Source of the DNA: RYN-124 sp046262175
GTDB taxonomy: Bacteria > Actinomycetota > Actinomycetes > Mycobacteriales > SCTD01
NCBI GenBank assembly: GCA_046262175.1
Contig: JBHENF010000141.1
Span: 1 to 13,159, forward strand
DNA length: 13,159 nucleotides
Reading direction: 5' to 3'
How positions within the stretch are numbered: the stretch's first letter is position 1; the number at the start of each line of letters is the position of its first letter. The notes under the pieces are model-generated. The model saw only the letters and a list, made by a program, of their open reading frames with translations. It made no database searches and was not told where the DNA came from. Shown one piece after another: positions 6,966-13,159 of the stretch. The position numbers and the translations under genes were made by a program.

Positions 6966-7175
6966 GTGGCAGAGCTCAAGAAGGGCAGCCGGGTGACCGG
7001 CGGGGACCGCGAGAAGCTCGCGGCCGACCTGAAGAAGAAGTACGAGGGCGGGCAGAGCATCCGCCTGCTGGCCGAGTCCTCGGGGCGGTCGTACGGATTC
7101 GTGCACCGCATCCTGAGCGAGTCCGGGGCCACGCTGCGCGGCCGGGGCGGTGCCACCCGCAAGAAGGCCAGCTGA
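6966..7175 (+). CDS. small helix-turn-helix protein, Rv1473A-like
   Basis: This 69-residue basic protein starts with a Lys-rich stretch (AELKKGSRVTGGDREKLAADLKKKY). A helix-turn-helix follows at about residues 30-50 (QSIRLLAESSGRSYGFVHRIL), with a recognition helix like those of resolvase-type HTH domains. The C-terminus is an Arg/Gly/Lys tail (RGRGGATRKK) that could add nonspecific DNA contacts. Short actinobacterial HTH proteins of this type are found beside ABC-F genes, for example M. tuberculosis Rv1473A (from memory). I chose the GTG at 6966 because of GAGAGGG at 6953-6959 and because a start further upstream would run through the hairpin. There is no ligand domain, so it would act as a simple DNA-binding protein, perhaps together with partners. 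Its targets are unknown; the near-palindrome upstream of the ABC-F gene is one candidate to test. Confidence 0.8.
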   Translation: MAELKKGSRVTGGDREKLAADLKKKYEGGQSIRLLAESSGRSYGFVHRILSESGATLRGRGGATRKKAS

Positions 7176-7217
7176 GCCTGCCCCGGATCGCGCGCGGCGG
7201 GGGAGCAGTGAAAGGCT

Positions 7218-7241
7218 GAGCTCCCGTACGCGAAGGAGCTC
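7218..7241 (+). promoter_or_regulatory. hairpin enclosing the ribosome binding site of the acyl-CoA dehydrogenase gene
   Basis: GAGCTCC at 7218-7224 pairs perfectly with GGAGCTC at 7235-7241, giving a 7-bp stem around a 10-nt loop. The 3' arm contains most of the AAGGAG ribosome binding site (7233-7238) and ends 3 nt before the chosen GTG start. Folding would hide the site from ribosomes, so this may be a translational control element. No ligand, regulator or antisense RNA is evident. Confidence 0.42.
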
Positions 7242-7244
7242 TTG

Positions 7245-8399
7245 GTGGACCTCACGCTCAGCCCGGACCAGGACGCCGTCCGCAAGGCGGTGAAGGCGTG
7301 GGTGGACGACGTCGTCGTCCCGCGGGCGCTGTCGAACGACCGCGAGGAGCGCTTCCCGCAGGAGGCGCTGGACGGGCTGAAGCAGACCGGGTTCATCGGG
7401 ATGTCGATTCCGGAGGAGTACGGCGGCGGGGGTGCGGACCCGTTCTCGTACGTGCTCATGATCGAGGAGCTCGGTCGCGGCGACGCGAACGTGCGGTCGA
7501 TCGTGAGCGTGCACCTCGGGCTCGTCGCCGGCGTCATCGCCCGGATGGGCACCGACGAGCAGAAGGCGCGCTGGCTGCCGCAGATGGCCACCGGCGAGGT
7601 CCTCGCCTGCTTCGGGCTGACCGAGCCCGACCACGGCAGCGACGCGGGCAACCTGACTGGGACCGCTGTCAAGCAGCCGGACGGCACGTACAAGATCAAC
7701 ACCCGCAAGATCTTCATCACCAACGGCACGATCGCCGGACTGGCGCTGATCATGGCCCGGACCGGTGGCGAGGGCAGCCGCGGCGTCAGCGCGTTCCTCG
7801 TACCGACGGACACCCCCGGCTTCACCGCCAACCCGATCCACGGCAAACTCGGCCTGCGCTCCTGCGACACCGCCGAGCTCGTGCTCGACGACGTGGTCGT
7901 GGGGGAGGACGCGCTCCTCGGCGGCGTGGAGGGCACCGGCATCAAGGCGGCTCTCTCGGCGCTGGGCGACGGCCGGATGTCCATCGCCGCGTCGTGCACC
8001 GGGATCATGCAGGCGTGCCTCGACTCCATGCTCGAGTACACGACGCAGCGTGAGCAGTTCGGCAAGAAGATCGCCGCGCACCAGCTCGTCCAGGAGCTCA
8101 TCGCGGACACCGCCGTGTCGCTCGACGCCGCCCGACTCATGACCTGGCGAGCCGCCGACCTGAAGACCCGCGGCGAGGACTACGCGCTCGCGTCGTCGAA
8201 GGCGAAGCTGTTCGCGACCGAGGCGTCCGTGGTCGCGGCCAACAACTGCGTGCAGGCGTACGGCGGCTACGGCTACATCGACGAGTACCCGGCCGGGAAG
8301 TACCTGCGCGACGCGCGAGTTACGACGTTGTACGAAGGCACCAGTCAGGTGCAGAAGCTCATCATCGGACGGGCCCTGACCGGGATCAACGCCTTCTGA
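7245..8399 (+). CDS. acyl-CoA dehydrogenase (short/medium-chain type)
   Basis: This 384-residue FAD flavoprotein has the full acyl-CoA dehydrogenase pattern. The N-terminal helical domain runs to about residue 120. The first family signature, GLTEPDHGSDAGN, is at 124-136. The beta domain with KIFITNG (155-161) comes next, then the second signature region, QREQFGK (268-274) to QAYGGYGYIDEYP (337-349). The catalytic base is E364 in YEGTSQVQ, the position used by short- and medium-chain enzymes. It oxidises an acyl-CoA at C2-C3 and passes electrons to ETF, as in fatty-acid or branched-chain amino-acid breakdown. I chose the GTG at 7245 because AAGGAG (7233-7238) is 6 nt upstream; a TTG at 7242 would be only 3 nt away. 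The ribosome binding site lies in a 7-bp hairpin. The ABC exporter gene begins 21 nt after the stop, so cotranscription is likely. Chain-length preference is not decided by sequence. Confidence 0.92.
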   Translation: MDLTLSPDQDAVRKAVKAWVDDVVVPRALSNDREERFPQEALDGLKQTGFIGMSIPEEYGGGGADPFSYVLMIEELGRGDANVRSIVSVHLGLVAGVIARMGTDEQKARWLPQMATGEVLACFGLTEPDHGSDAGNLTGTAVKQPDGTYKINTRKIFITNGTIAGLALIMARTGGEGSRGVSAFLVPTDTPGFTANPIHGKLGLRSCDTAELVLDDVVVGEDALLGGVEGTGIKAALSALGDGRMSIAASCTGIMQACLDSMLEYTTQREQFGKKIAAHQLVQELIADTAVSLDAARLMTWRAADLKTRGEDYALASSKAKLFATEASVVAANNCVQAYGGYGYIDEYPAGKYLRDARVTTLYEGTSQVQKLIIGRALTGINAF

Positions 8400-8420
8400 C
8401 CTGACCCGGGGGAGGCGCGG

Positions 8421-10331
8421 ATGGCAGGCGGCCCGCACGGCGGCCCCTGGGCGCAGATGCGCTCGTTCACCCGCGACGCGTCGGTCAAGGACACCAAGCT
8501 CGCGCCGGGCACGATCCGCCGGATCGTCCGCTTCGCCGCGCCGTACAAGCGCCAGCTCATCGCGTTCCTCATCGTCATCGTCATCGACGCGGTCGTCGCG
8601 ATCGCACCGCCGCTCGTGCTCGCGAAGATCATCGACGACGGCATCGGGACCAACCCGCCCCAGACGGGGCGGCCGGGGCTCGTCCTCGGGCTGGCGGCCT
8701 TTGTTGCCGGGCTGTCGCTGTTCGACGCGCTGCTGTCGTTGGTGAACCGCTACTACTCGGCGCGCATCGGCGAGGGGCTCATCTACGACCTGCGCTCGCA
8801 GGTCTACGCGCACGTGCAGCGGATGCCGATCGCGTTCTTCACCCGAACGCAGACCGGCGCACTGATCAGCCGCCTCAACAACGACGTGCTCGGCGCGCAG
8901 CAGGCCTTCACCGGCACGCTGTCCAACGTCGTCAGCAACGTGATCGGCGTCGTGCTGACGCTGTCGGTCATGTTCGTGCTGTCGTGGCAGATCACCCTGC
9001 TGTCGCTGGTCCTGCTGCCGGTGTTCATCGTCCCGGCCAAGCTCGTCGGCCGGAAGCTGCAGGAGCTCACCCGCGAGTCGTACGGCCTCAACGCCGAGAT
9101 GAACAACTCGATGACCGAGCGCTTCAACGTCTCCGGAGCCTTGCTGGTCAAGCTGTTCGGCCGGCCGGCACAGGAGGAGCAGGCGTTCCGCGACAAGGCG
9201 GGGCGGGTGCGCGACATCGGCGTCACGTCTGCGATGTACGGCCGCATCTTCTTCGTCTCGCTGACCACCGTGGCCGCTCTCGCGACGGCGCTCGTCTACG
9301 GCGTGGGTGGGACGTTCGCGGCCAACGGCGAGCTGAAGGTCGGCACCGTGGTCGCGCTCGCCGGGCTGCTGACGCGGCTGTACGGGCCGCTCACCGCGCT
9401 GTCCAACGTGCGCGTCGACGTGATGACCGCCCTGGTGTCGTTCGAGCGCGTCTTCGAGGTGCTCGACCTCGAGCCGATGGTGGCCGACAAGCCCGGCGCC
9501 GTCGCGCTGCCGGCGGGCGTGCCCTCGCTGGAGTTCCGGGACGTGCACTTCCGCTACCCGCAGGCCGACGAGGTGTCGCTGGCCTCGCTCGAGTCGGTCG
9601 CCGTGCTGGACAACACGCCGACGTCGCCCGTGCTGAAGGGCGTCTCGTTCACGGCGCAGCCGGGGGAGCTGGTCGCGCTCGTCGGGCCCTCCGGTGCCGG
9701 CAAGACGACGATCAGCCAGCTCGTCACGCGGATGTACGACGTGCAGTCCGGCTCGGTCCGCGTGGCCGGTGTGGACGTGCGTGACGCCTCGCTCGAGTCG
9801 CTGCGATCGGCGGTCGGCGTGGTGACGCAGGACGCGCACATGTTCCACGACACGATCCGCGCCAACCTCGCGTACGCGCGGCCTGAGGCCCCGGACGACG
9901 AGCTGTGGTCGGCGCTCGAGGCGGCGCAGGTGGGGCCGCTGGTCCGGTCGTTGCCGGACGGCCTGGACACGGTCGTCGGCGACCGCGGCTACCGGCTGTC
10001 CGGTGGTGAGAAGCAGCGGATGGCCATCGCCCGGCTGCTGCTGAAGTCGCCGGGCATGGTCGTGCTCGACGAGGCGACGGCGCACCTGGACAGTGAGAGC
10101 GAGGCGGCCGTGCAGCGGGCGCTCGCCACCGCGCTCGCCGGGCGCACGTCGCTGGTCATCGCGCACCGGCTCTCAACCATCCGGGAGGCGGACCAGATCC
10201 TCGTCGTCGAGGAAGGGCGGGTCGTGGAGCAGGGTCGGCACGACGAGCTGCTCGACCGCGGCGGGCTCTACGCCGAGCTGTACGCCACGCAGTTCGCCCG
10301 CCAGGCCGAGCCCGAGCCGGCGCTCGACTGA
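8421..10331 (+). CDS. ABC half-transporter: fused membrane and ATPase domains (type IV exporter)
   Basis: This 636-residue protein joins an exporter membrane domain (about 40-335, hydrophobic segments near 46-70, 88-108, 168-188, 190-208, 275-295 and 306-322) to one ATPase domain (about 368-625). The ATPase has GPSGAGKT at 422-429, Q-loop Q470, signature LSGGEKQR at 526-533, Walker B VVLDEATAHLD with E551, and H-loop H582 in IAHRL. All catalytic residues are intact, so it could work as a homodimer. An insertion of roughly 20 residues (about 381-402) lies between FRYP and the VLKGVSF strand ahead of Walker A; I recall it from similar actinobacterial proteins. Exporters of this type move lipids, drugs or peptides outward, and the substrate here is unknown. 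GGGGGAGG at 8408-8415 gives 5-nt spacing to the ATG. Its TGA abuts the stop of the convergent acetyltransferase gene. Confidence 0.9.
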   Translation: MAGGPHGGPWAQMRSFTRDASVKDTKLAPGTIRRIVRFAAPYKRQLIAFLIVIVIDAVVAIAPPLVLAKIIDDGIGTNPPQTGRPGLVLGLAAFVAGLSLFDALLSLVNRYYSARIGEGLIYDLRSQVYAHVQRMPIAFFTRTQTGALISRLNNDVLGAQQAFTGTLSNVVSNVIGVVLTLSVMFVLSWQITLLSLVLLPVFIVPAKLVGRKLQELTRESYGLNAEMNNSMTERFNVSGALLVKLFGRPAQEEQAFRDKAGRVRDIGVTSAMYGRIFFVSLTTVAALATALVYGVGGTFAANGELKVGTVVALAGLLTRLYGPLTALSNVRVDVMTALVSFERVFEVLDLEPMVADKPGAVALPAGVPSLEFRDVHFRYPQADEVSLASLESVAVLDNTPTSPVLKGVSFTAQPGELVALVGPSGAGKTTISQLVTRMYDVQSGSVRVAGVDVRDASLESLRSAVGVVTQDAHMFHDTIRANLAYARPEAPDDELWSALEAAQVGPLVRSLPDGLDTVVGDRGYRLSGGEKQRMAIARLLLKSPGMVVLDEATAHLDSESEAAVQRALATALAGRTSLVIAHRLSTIREADQILVVEEGRVVEQGRHDELLDRGGLYAELYATQFARQAEPEPALD

Positions 10332-11315
10332 TCAGCGGTCGAGCTGCCACTCCGTCCAGAGCTCGACCGGGTCGAAGCCCAGCCGGTCGTTGACGGCGAT
10401 CATGTGGACGTTGGTCTCCGCGTTCCACGTGTTGATCAACCGCGTGTCCGGCGAGCTGTCGACGAGCAGCCGATGGTTGTGCGCCTTGAGCACGTAGCCC
10501 AGCCCGTGCCCGCGGTGCTCCCGGTCGACGATCGTCTCCCACTGGTAGGCGACGTCCGGGCGGTACCGGCTCACGCCGATGTCGGTGAACCCAGCCGCCT
10601 TCCCGGTTGTCTCGGACACCGCCAGCGTGGCGTAGCGGACGCGTCCTGCGGCTCCCGCTGCAGCCTCCTTGTCGCGGTACCGCTGGGCGTCCCACACCTC
10701 GGGCTCCCAGTCCATGTCGCCGAGCGGGACGTCGGTGCTCATCCGGTGCATGAGGTACGCCATGTCCTCGAGGTGCTCGTCGGGGACGCGGTGGACCCAC
10801 TGCACCAGCCGGTAGCCCGCCGGCGCGGCAGGCGCATCGCCCGGAGGCACCGCCTGCAGGTCGAGCAGCCGGCGGACCTCGCGCAGCACCGGCCGCGCCC
10901 CGACCTCACGCAGCATCGGCTCGGCCGCACCCGGACCGCCGGCGAGAGGCGACGGCACCTCACCGAAGACGCGCGTCCTGCCGAGCGCTTCGACCTGCTG
11001 CAGTGCGAGAGCGAGGAGCGAGCGCCCGTGTCCCTGCCGGCGCCGCTCGGGATGCACCCGTACGTCGACGCTGCAGGACGTCAGGTTGTCCTTCATGGGC
11101 AGGCCGAGCCGCACGGCGCCGACGACGTCAGCACCTGCGCAGCCCAGCAGCAGGATCTTCTGCTCGCCGTCATCGAGGGGGTGGGCCTCGAGCAGGGGCC
11201 GGAACTCGTCGAGCGGATCGGCTGGCAGCCCGGCGTGATCGGCGGCGAACGTGGCCTCGACGACGGCATGCCAGGTCGTCAGGTCAGGCAGGTCCCGGAC
11301 CGGTCGCAGCTCCAC
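10332..11315 (-). CDS. tandem GNAT-domain N-acetyltransferase
   Basis: This 327-residue protein carries two GNAT folds. The first, at about 1-155, has the acetyl-CoA loop VHPERRRQGHGRS (R92-R93-Q94-G95-H96-G97). The second, at about 165-327, has VDREHRGHGLGYVLK (263-277), with R268 to G273 forming the pyrophosphate loop, and then NAETNVHMIAVNDRLGF (298-314), a typical C-terminal GNAT segment. Both loops look able to bind acetyl-CoA; in many tandem GNATs only one domain is active. The start is a GTG with only a weak upstream G-rich stretch. It is 31 nt behind the small acidic gene, and its stop abuts that of the ABC exporter gene. Tandem GNATs include mycothiol synthase (MshD) and antibiotic or peptide acetyltransferases. 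I see no basis for choosing a substrate, and the length and motifs do not allow an MshD call. Confidence 0.82.
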   Translation of the reverse strand: MELRPVRDLPDLTTWHAVVEATFAADHAGLPADPLDEFRPLLEAHPLDDGEQKILLLGCAGADVVGAVRLGLPMKDNLTSCSVDVRVHPERRRQGHGRSLLALALQQVEALGRTRVFGEVPSPLAGGPGAAEPMLREVGARPVLREVRRLLDLQAVPPGDAPAAPAGYRLVQWVHRVPDEHLEDMAYLMHRMSTDVPLGDMDWEPEVWDAQRYRDKEAAAGAAGRVRYATLAVSETTGKAAGFTDIGVSRYRPDVAYQWETIVDREHRGHGLGYVLKAHNHRLLVDSSPDTRLINTWNAETNVHMIAVNDRLGFDPVELWTEWQLDR

Positions 11316-11346
11316 GGGGCTGTCGTACCACCCGTGGCGAGCCGTT

Positions 11347-11514
11347 TCAGCCTGCGCCGCCGGCGTTCAGCCCCCCGGTGCCGCCGAGGCCCTCGCCGTC
11401 CTCCACGTACTCCTCGGCGTCCGAGGTCGCGGTCTTCTCCACCGGCGCCTCGACGTCCAGCTCCGCCGCGTCGATGTCCGTGCCCTTGCCGAGGTCAGGT
11501 GTGTTCTCGCTCAT
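11347..11514 (-). CDS. small acidic protein of unknown function (55 residues)
   Basis: This is a complete frame of ATG, 54 further codons and TGA. The protein begins MSENTPDLGKGTDID and ends EGLGGTGGLNAGGAG. It is strongly acidic (about 15 Asp/Glu against 2 Lys and no Arg), has no Cys, no hydrophobic segment and no known motif, and its glycine-rich tail looks disordered. Nearly every codon ends in G or C (three exceptions), as in the neighbouring genes, which supports real coding. It sits 18 nt behind the SDR stop and 31 nt ahead of the acetyltransferase start on the same strand, so it fills an otherwise empty 217-bp gap within an apparent operon. AGGG lies about 2 nt before the ATG, which is a weak ribosome binding site, so translational coupling to the SDR gene is possible. 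I do not recognise a family, and function is unknown. Confidence 0.68.
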   Translation of the reverse strand: MSENTPDLGKGTDIDAAELDVEAPVEKTATSDAEEYVEDGEGLGGTGGLNAGGAG

Positions 11515-11532
11515 GGCCCTGCCGTACCCCGC

Positions 11533-12261
11533 CTACAGCGCCCGCACCGCGCCGCCGTCGACGGGCACCATCGCCCCGGTGACGTACGACGCGGCCGGCG
11601 ACAGCAGGAACGCGGCCACCCGACCGAACTCCGCGGGGTCGCCGAAGCGCCGCAGCGGGATGTCGTCGACCTGCGACGGATCCATCCCCAGCTCACGTAG
11701 CCGGTCGGTGAGCACGCGTCCGGGCATGAGGCCGTTCACCCGCACGCCGCGTGGGCCGACCTCGTCGGCCATGGTCTTGGCGAGCATCGCGAGCCCCGGG
11801 CGCAGCCCGTTGCTGGCTGCCAGCCCGCCGATCGGGGCCTTCACCGACGTGGACAGAACGAACGCCAGCGCGCCGCCGGCCGGGGGCAGCGCATCCACGA
11901 CCGCACGGCTCAGGCGGACGGCACCGAGGAAGACGCTGTCGAACGCGCTGCGCCACTGCTCGTCCGACAGACCGAGCGCGGGTCCGGCCGGCGGGCCACC
12001 CACCGAGACGAGCGCGCCGTCGAGGCGCCCGTACGCAGACATCGCCGCGTCGACGAGCCGCGCGGGCGCCTCCGGGTCGGCCAGGTCGGCCACCACCCCG
12101 GTGCAGCCGAGCGCCTCTGCCGTCGCCTCGACACCGGCCGCCGTCCGTGCCGAGACGACGACGTCCGCGCCCTCGGCGCGCAGCGCCTCCGCGCAGGCTC
12201 GGCCGAGACCGCGCGAACCGCCGGTGACGACGAAGGCCTTGCCCGCCAGGTCGAGGTCCAC
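11533..12261 (-). CDS. short-chain dehydrogenase/reductase family protein lacking the catalytic Tyr-Lys
   Basis: This 242-residue Rossmann-fold protein has the SDR cofactor motif TGGSRGLG at 13-20 and an acidic/hydrophobic ADLADPE at 58-64. It has DEVGPRGVRVNGLMPGRV at 166-183 and ends with YVTGAMVPVDGG, all classical SDR landmarks. The active site is atypical. STSVKAP at 137-143 keeps Ser, but where YxxxK should follow it reads GLAASNGLR (146-154), and the only tyrosines in the protein are Y77 and Y226. The usual NNAG strand is SVGGPPAG at 86-93. I recall similar SDRs with GGPP and SN..R in place of the tetrad, so this is a subfamily trait and not decay. The cofactor is probably bound, but the chemistry is uncertain. 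The GTG start at 12261 directly follows the stop of the alcohol dehydrogenase gene with no gap, so coupled expression is likely. Confidence 0.85.
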   Translation of the reverse strand: MDLDLAGKAFVVTGGSRGLGRACAEALRAEGADVVVSARTAAGVEATAEALGCTGVVADLADPEAPARLVDAAMSAYGRLDGALVSVGGPPAGPALGLSDEQWRSAFDSVFLGAVRLSRAVVDALPPAGGALAFVLSTSVKAPIGGLAASNGLRPGLAMLAKTMADEVGPRGVRVNGLMPGRVLTDRLRELGMDPSQVDDIPLRRFGDPAEFGRVAAFLLSPAASYVTGAMVPVDGGAVRAL

Positions 12262-13159
12262 CTACGGGACCACGACGGCGCGCGCACCGACGCCCTTCTC
12301 CATGTCCGCGAAGGCGCCGTCGATGCCCTCCAGTCCGATCGTGCTGCTGATCAGGCTGGCGAGATCGAGTCGGCCGTCCGCCGCGTAGCCGAGGATCTTC
12401 GGGATGTCCGTCCGCGGGTCCGTCGAGCCGTACACGCAGCCGGTGATCGTGCGCGCGAAGTGGAACAGCTCCAGCGCGCTGAAGGTGACCTGCTGCTCCT
12501 TGCCGCCGATCCCGACGATCGTCGTCATCCCGCCGCGGCGCGTCGATCCCCACGACGCGCGGATCGTCTCGGCCAAGCCGACGCAGTCGAAGGCGTGGTC
12601 GACGCCGCGCTTGTCGGTCAGCCCGCGCACCTGCTTCGGCAGCTCCCCACCCGCCTCCAGCACGTCGGTGGCGCCCATCGCCCGGGCCAGCTCGAGCTTC
12701 TCGGGCGAGCGATCGACGACGATGACCTGGCCGGCCTCCACGAGCCGCGCACCCTGCACCACCGAGAGCCCGACCCCGCCCAACCCGACGACGAGGACGC
12801 TCTGCCCCCTGCGCACCTTCGCGGTGTTGAGCACGGCACCGACGCCCGTCATGACGGCACAGCCGACCAGCGCGGCCTGCTCCAGGGGCACCCCGTCCGG
12901 TACCGGCAGGACGGCACGCTCGGAGACCACCGTCTCCTCGGCGAAGCCGGCCGTCGAGAGCCCGGGGTAGAGGTCGGTGCCCTCGAAGCTCGCGTACGGC
13001 GCTGCCGCGGCATCGGAGGACCGCTCGCAGAGCCACGGCTCGCCCTGGCCGCAGTACCAGCACTCGCCGCACGGCGGTGCCCAGCACAGCACCACCCGGT
13101 CGCCGGCCTTCGTGGACGTGACTCCTGGCCCGACGCTGACGACGGTGCCGGCCGATTCG
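12262..13159 (-). CDS. zinc-dependent alcohol dehydrogenase (MDR family), N-terminus beyond the window
   Basis: 298 residues are visible; about 65 N-terminal residues, including the first catalytic-zinc Cys, lie right of base 13159. The fragment begins ESAGTVVSVGPGV, where E is probably that of the GHE zinc motif. Visible are the structural zinc lobe CGECWYC...C (Cys30, 33, 36, 44 of the fragment, spacing 2-2-7) and the catalytic-zinc Cys100 in GCAVMTGVGAV. The NAD fold VVGLGGVGLSVVQG at about 123-136 is followed by VVDRS, whose Asp favours NAD over NADP. It oxidises an alcohol or reduces an aldehyde in the cytosol. The overall pattern resembles the Zn-ADH group that contains mycobacterial AdhD-like enzymes, but I would not assign a name. 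The stop codon abuts the start of the SDR gene. An internal GTG at 13095 opens the same frame but would lose the fold's N-terminal domain. Confidence 0.9.
   Translation of the reverse strand, partial: ESAGTVVSVGPGVTSTKAGDRVVLCWAPPCGECWYCGQGEPWLCERSSDAAAAPYASFEGTDLYPGLSTAGFAEETVVSERAVLPVPDGVPLEQAALVGCAVMTGVGAVLNTAKVRRGQSVLVVGLGGVGLSVVQGARLVEAGQVIVVDRSPEKLELARAMGATDVLEAGGELPKQVRGLTDKRGVDHAFDCVGLAETIRASWGSTRRGGMTTIVGIGGKEQQVTFSALELFHFARTITGCVYGSTDPRTDIPKILGYAADGRLDLASLISSTIGLEGIDGAFADMEKGVGARAVVVP

Noticed and set aside
7181..7202. CCCCG and CGGGG five-base stem after the HTH gene, considered as a terminator
   Set aside because: The stem is only five pairs around a 12-base loop with no T-run; in DNA this GC-rich it is expected by chance.
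6936..10166. A 1076-codon open frame on the - strand opposite the HTH, acyl-CoA dehydrogenase and ABC exporter genes
   Set aside because: It is Arg/His/Asp/Gly-rich low-complexity translation of the antisense of three clearly conserved genes. Long antisense frames are a by-product of very high GC at third codon positions.
10332..13159. A biosynthetic or defence island in the right-hand - strand group
   Set aside because: ADH, SDR and GNAT genes are common housekeeping or catabolic types. There are no integrase, transposase, repeat or toxin-antitoxin signs, and base composition does not change visibly.

Overview
The window is a tightly packed piece of a high-GC actinobacterial (Actinomycetota) chromosome. 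G or C fills most third codon positions, GTG starts are common, stop/start overlaps are frequent, and the gene content (SufU-SufT, a short helix-turn-helix gene behind an ABC-F ATPase, an actinobacterial-type ABC exporter) fits that phylum. I do not assign a genus. There is no rRNA, tRNA, CRISPR array, insertion sequence or phage gene, and no gene-free stretch longer than about 95 bp.

Left part, + strand (1-4351): the 3' end of an Fe-S scaffold gene sufU overlaps a sufT-type (DUF59/MIP18) Fe-S assembly gene by 4 bp. After a 55-bp gap rich in GGGTC/GACCC repeats come an epoxide-hydrolase-like alpha/beta hydrolase and a flavin monooxygenase, joined by an ATGA overlap. A PhoD-like phosphodiesterase/alkaline phosphatase without an export signal follows.

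Middle (4348-8399): a membrane-anchored zinc metallopeptidase on the - strand is divergent from an ABC-F ATPase. The 91-bp gap between them carries a 16-bp near-palindrome. Behind the ABC-F gene lie a terminator-like hairpin, a 69-residue helix-turn-helix protein and an acyl-CoA dehydrogenase whose ribosome binding site lies inside a small hairpin. From memory, M. tuberculosis has the same backbone in the same order: Rv1465/Rv1466 (SufU/SufT) and, a few genes on, Rv1473/Rv1473A (ABC-F plus small HTH). The hydrolase-monooxygenase-PhoD-peptidase block therefore looks like lineage-specific cargo between two conserved gene pairs.

Right part: an ABC half-exporter (8421-10331, +) meets a - strand group head to tail. 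Read from right to left, that group is a zinc alcohol dehydrogenase (cut by the window edge), an SDR lacking the catalytic Tyr/Lys, a 55-residue acidic protein that is easily missed, and a tandem-GNAT acetyltransferase. Spacing of 0-31 nt suggests one transcript.

Most of the window is ordinary chromosome and I did not find a clearly new multi-gene system. The points most worth checking are the hydrolase-monooxygenase pair, the SDR without its catalytic tetrad, the small acidic protein, the ABC-F/HTH pair, and three short RNA or DNA structures in intergenic gaps.
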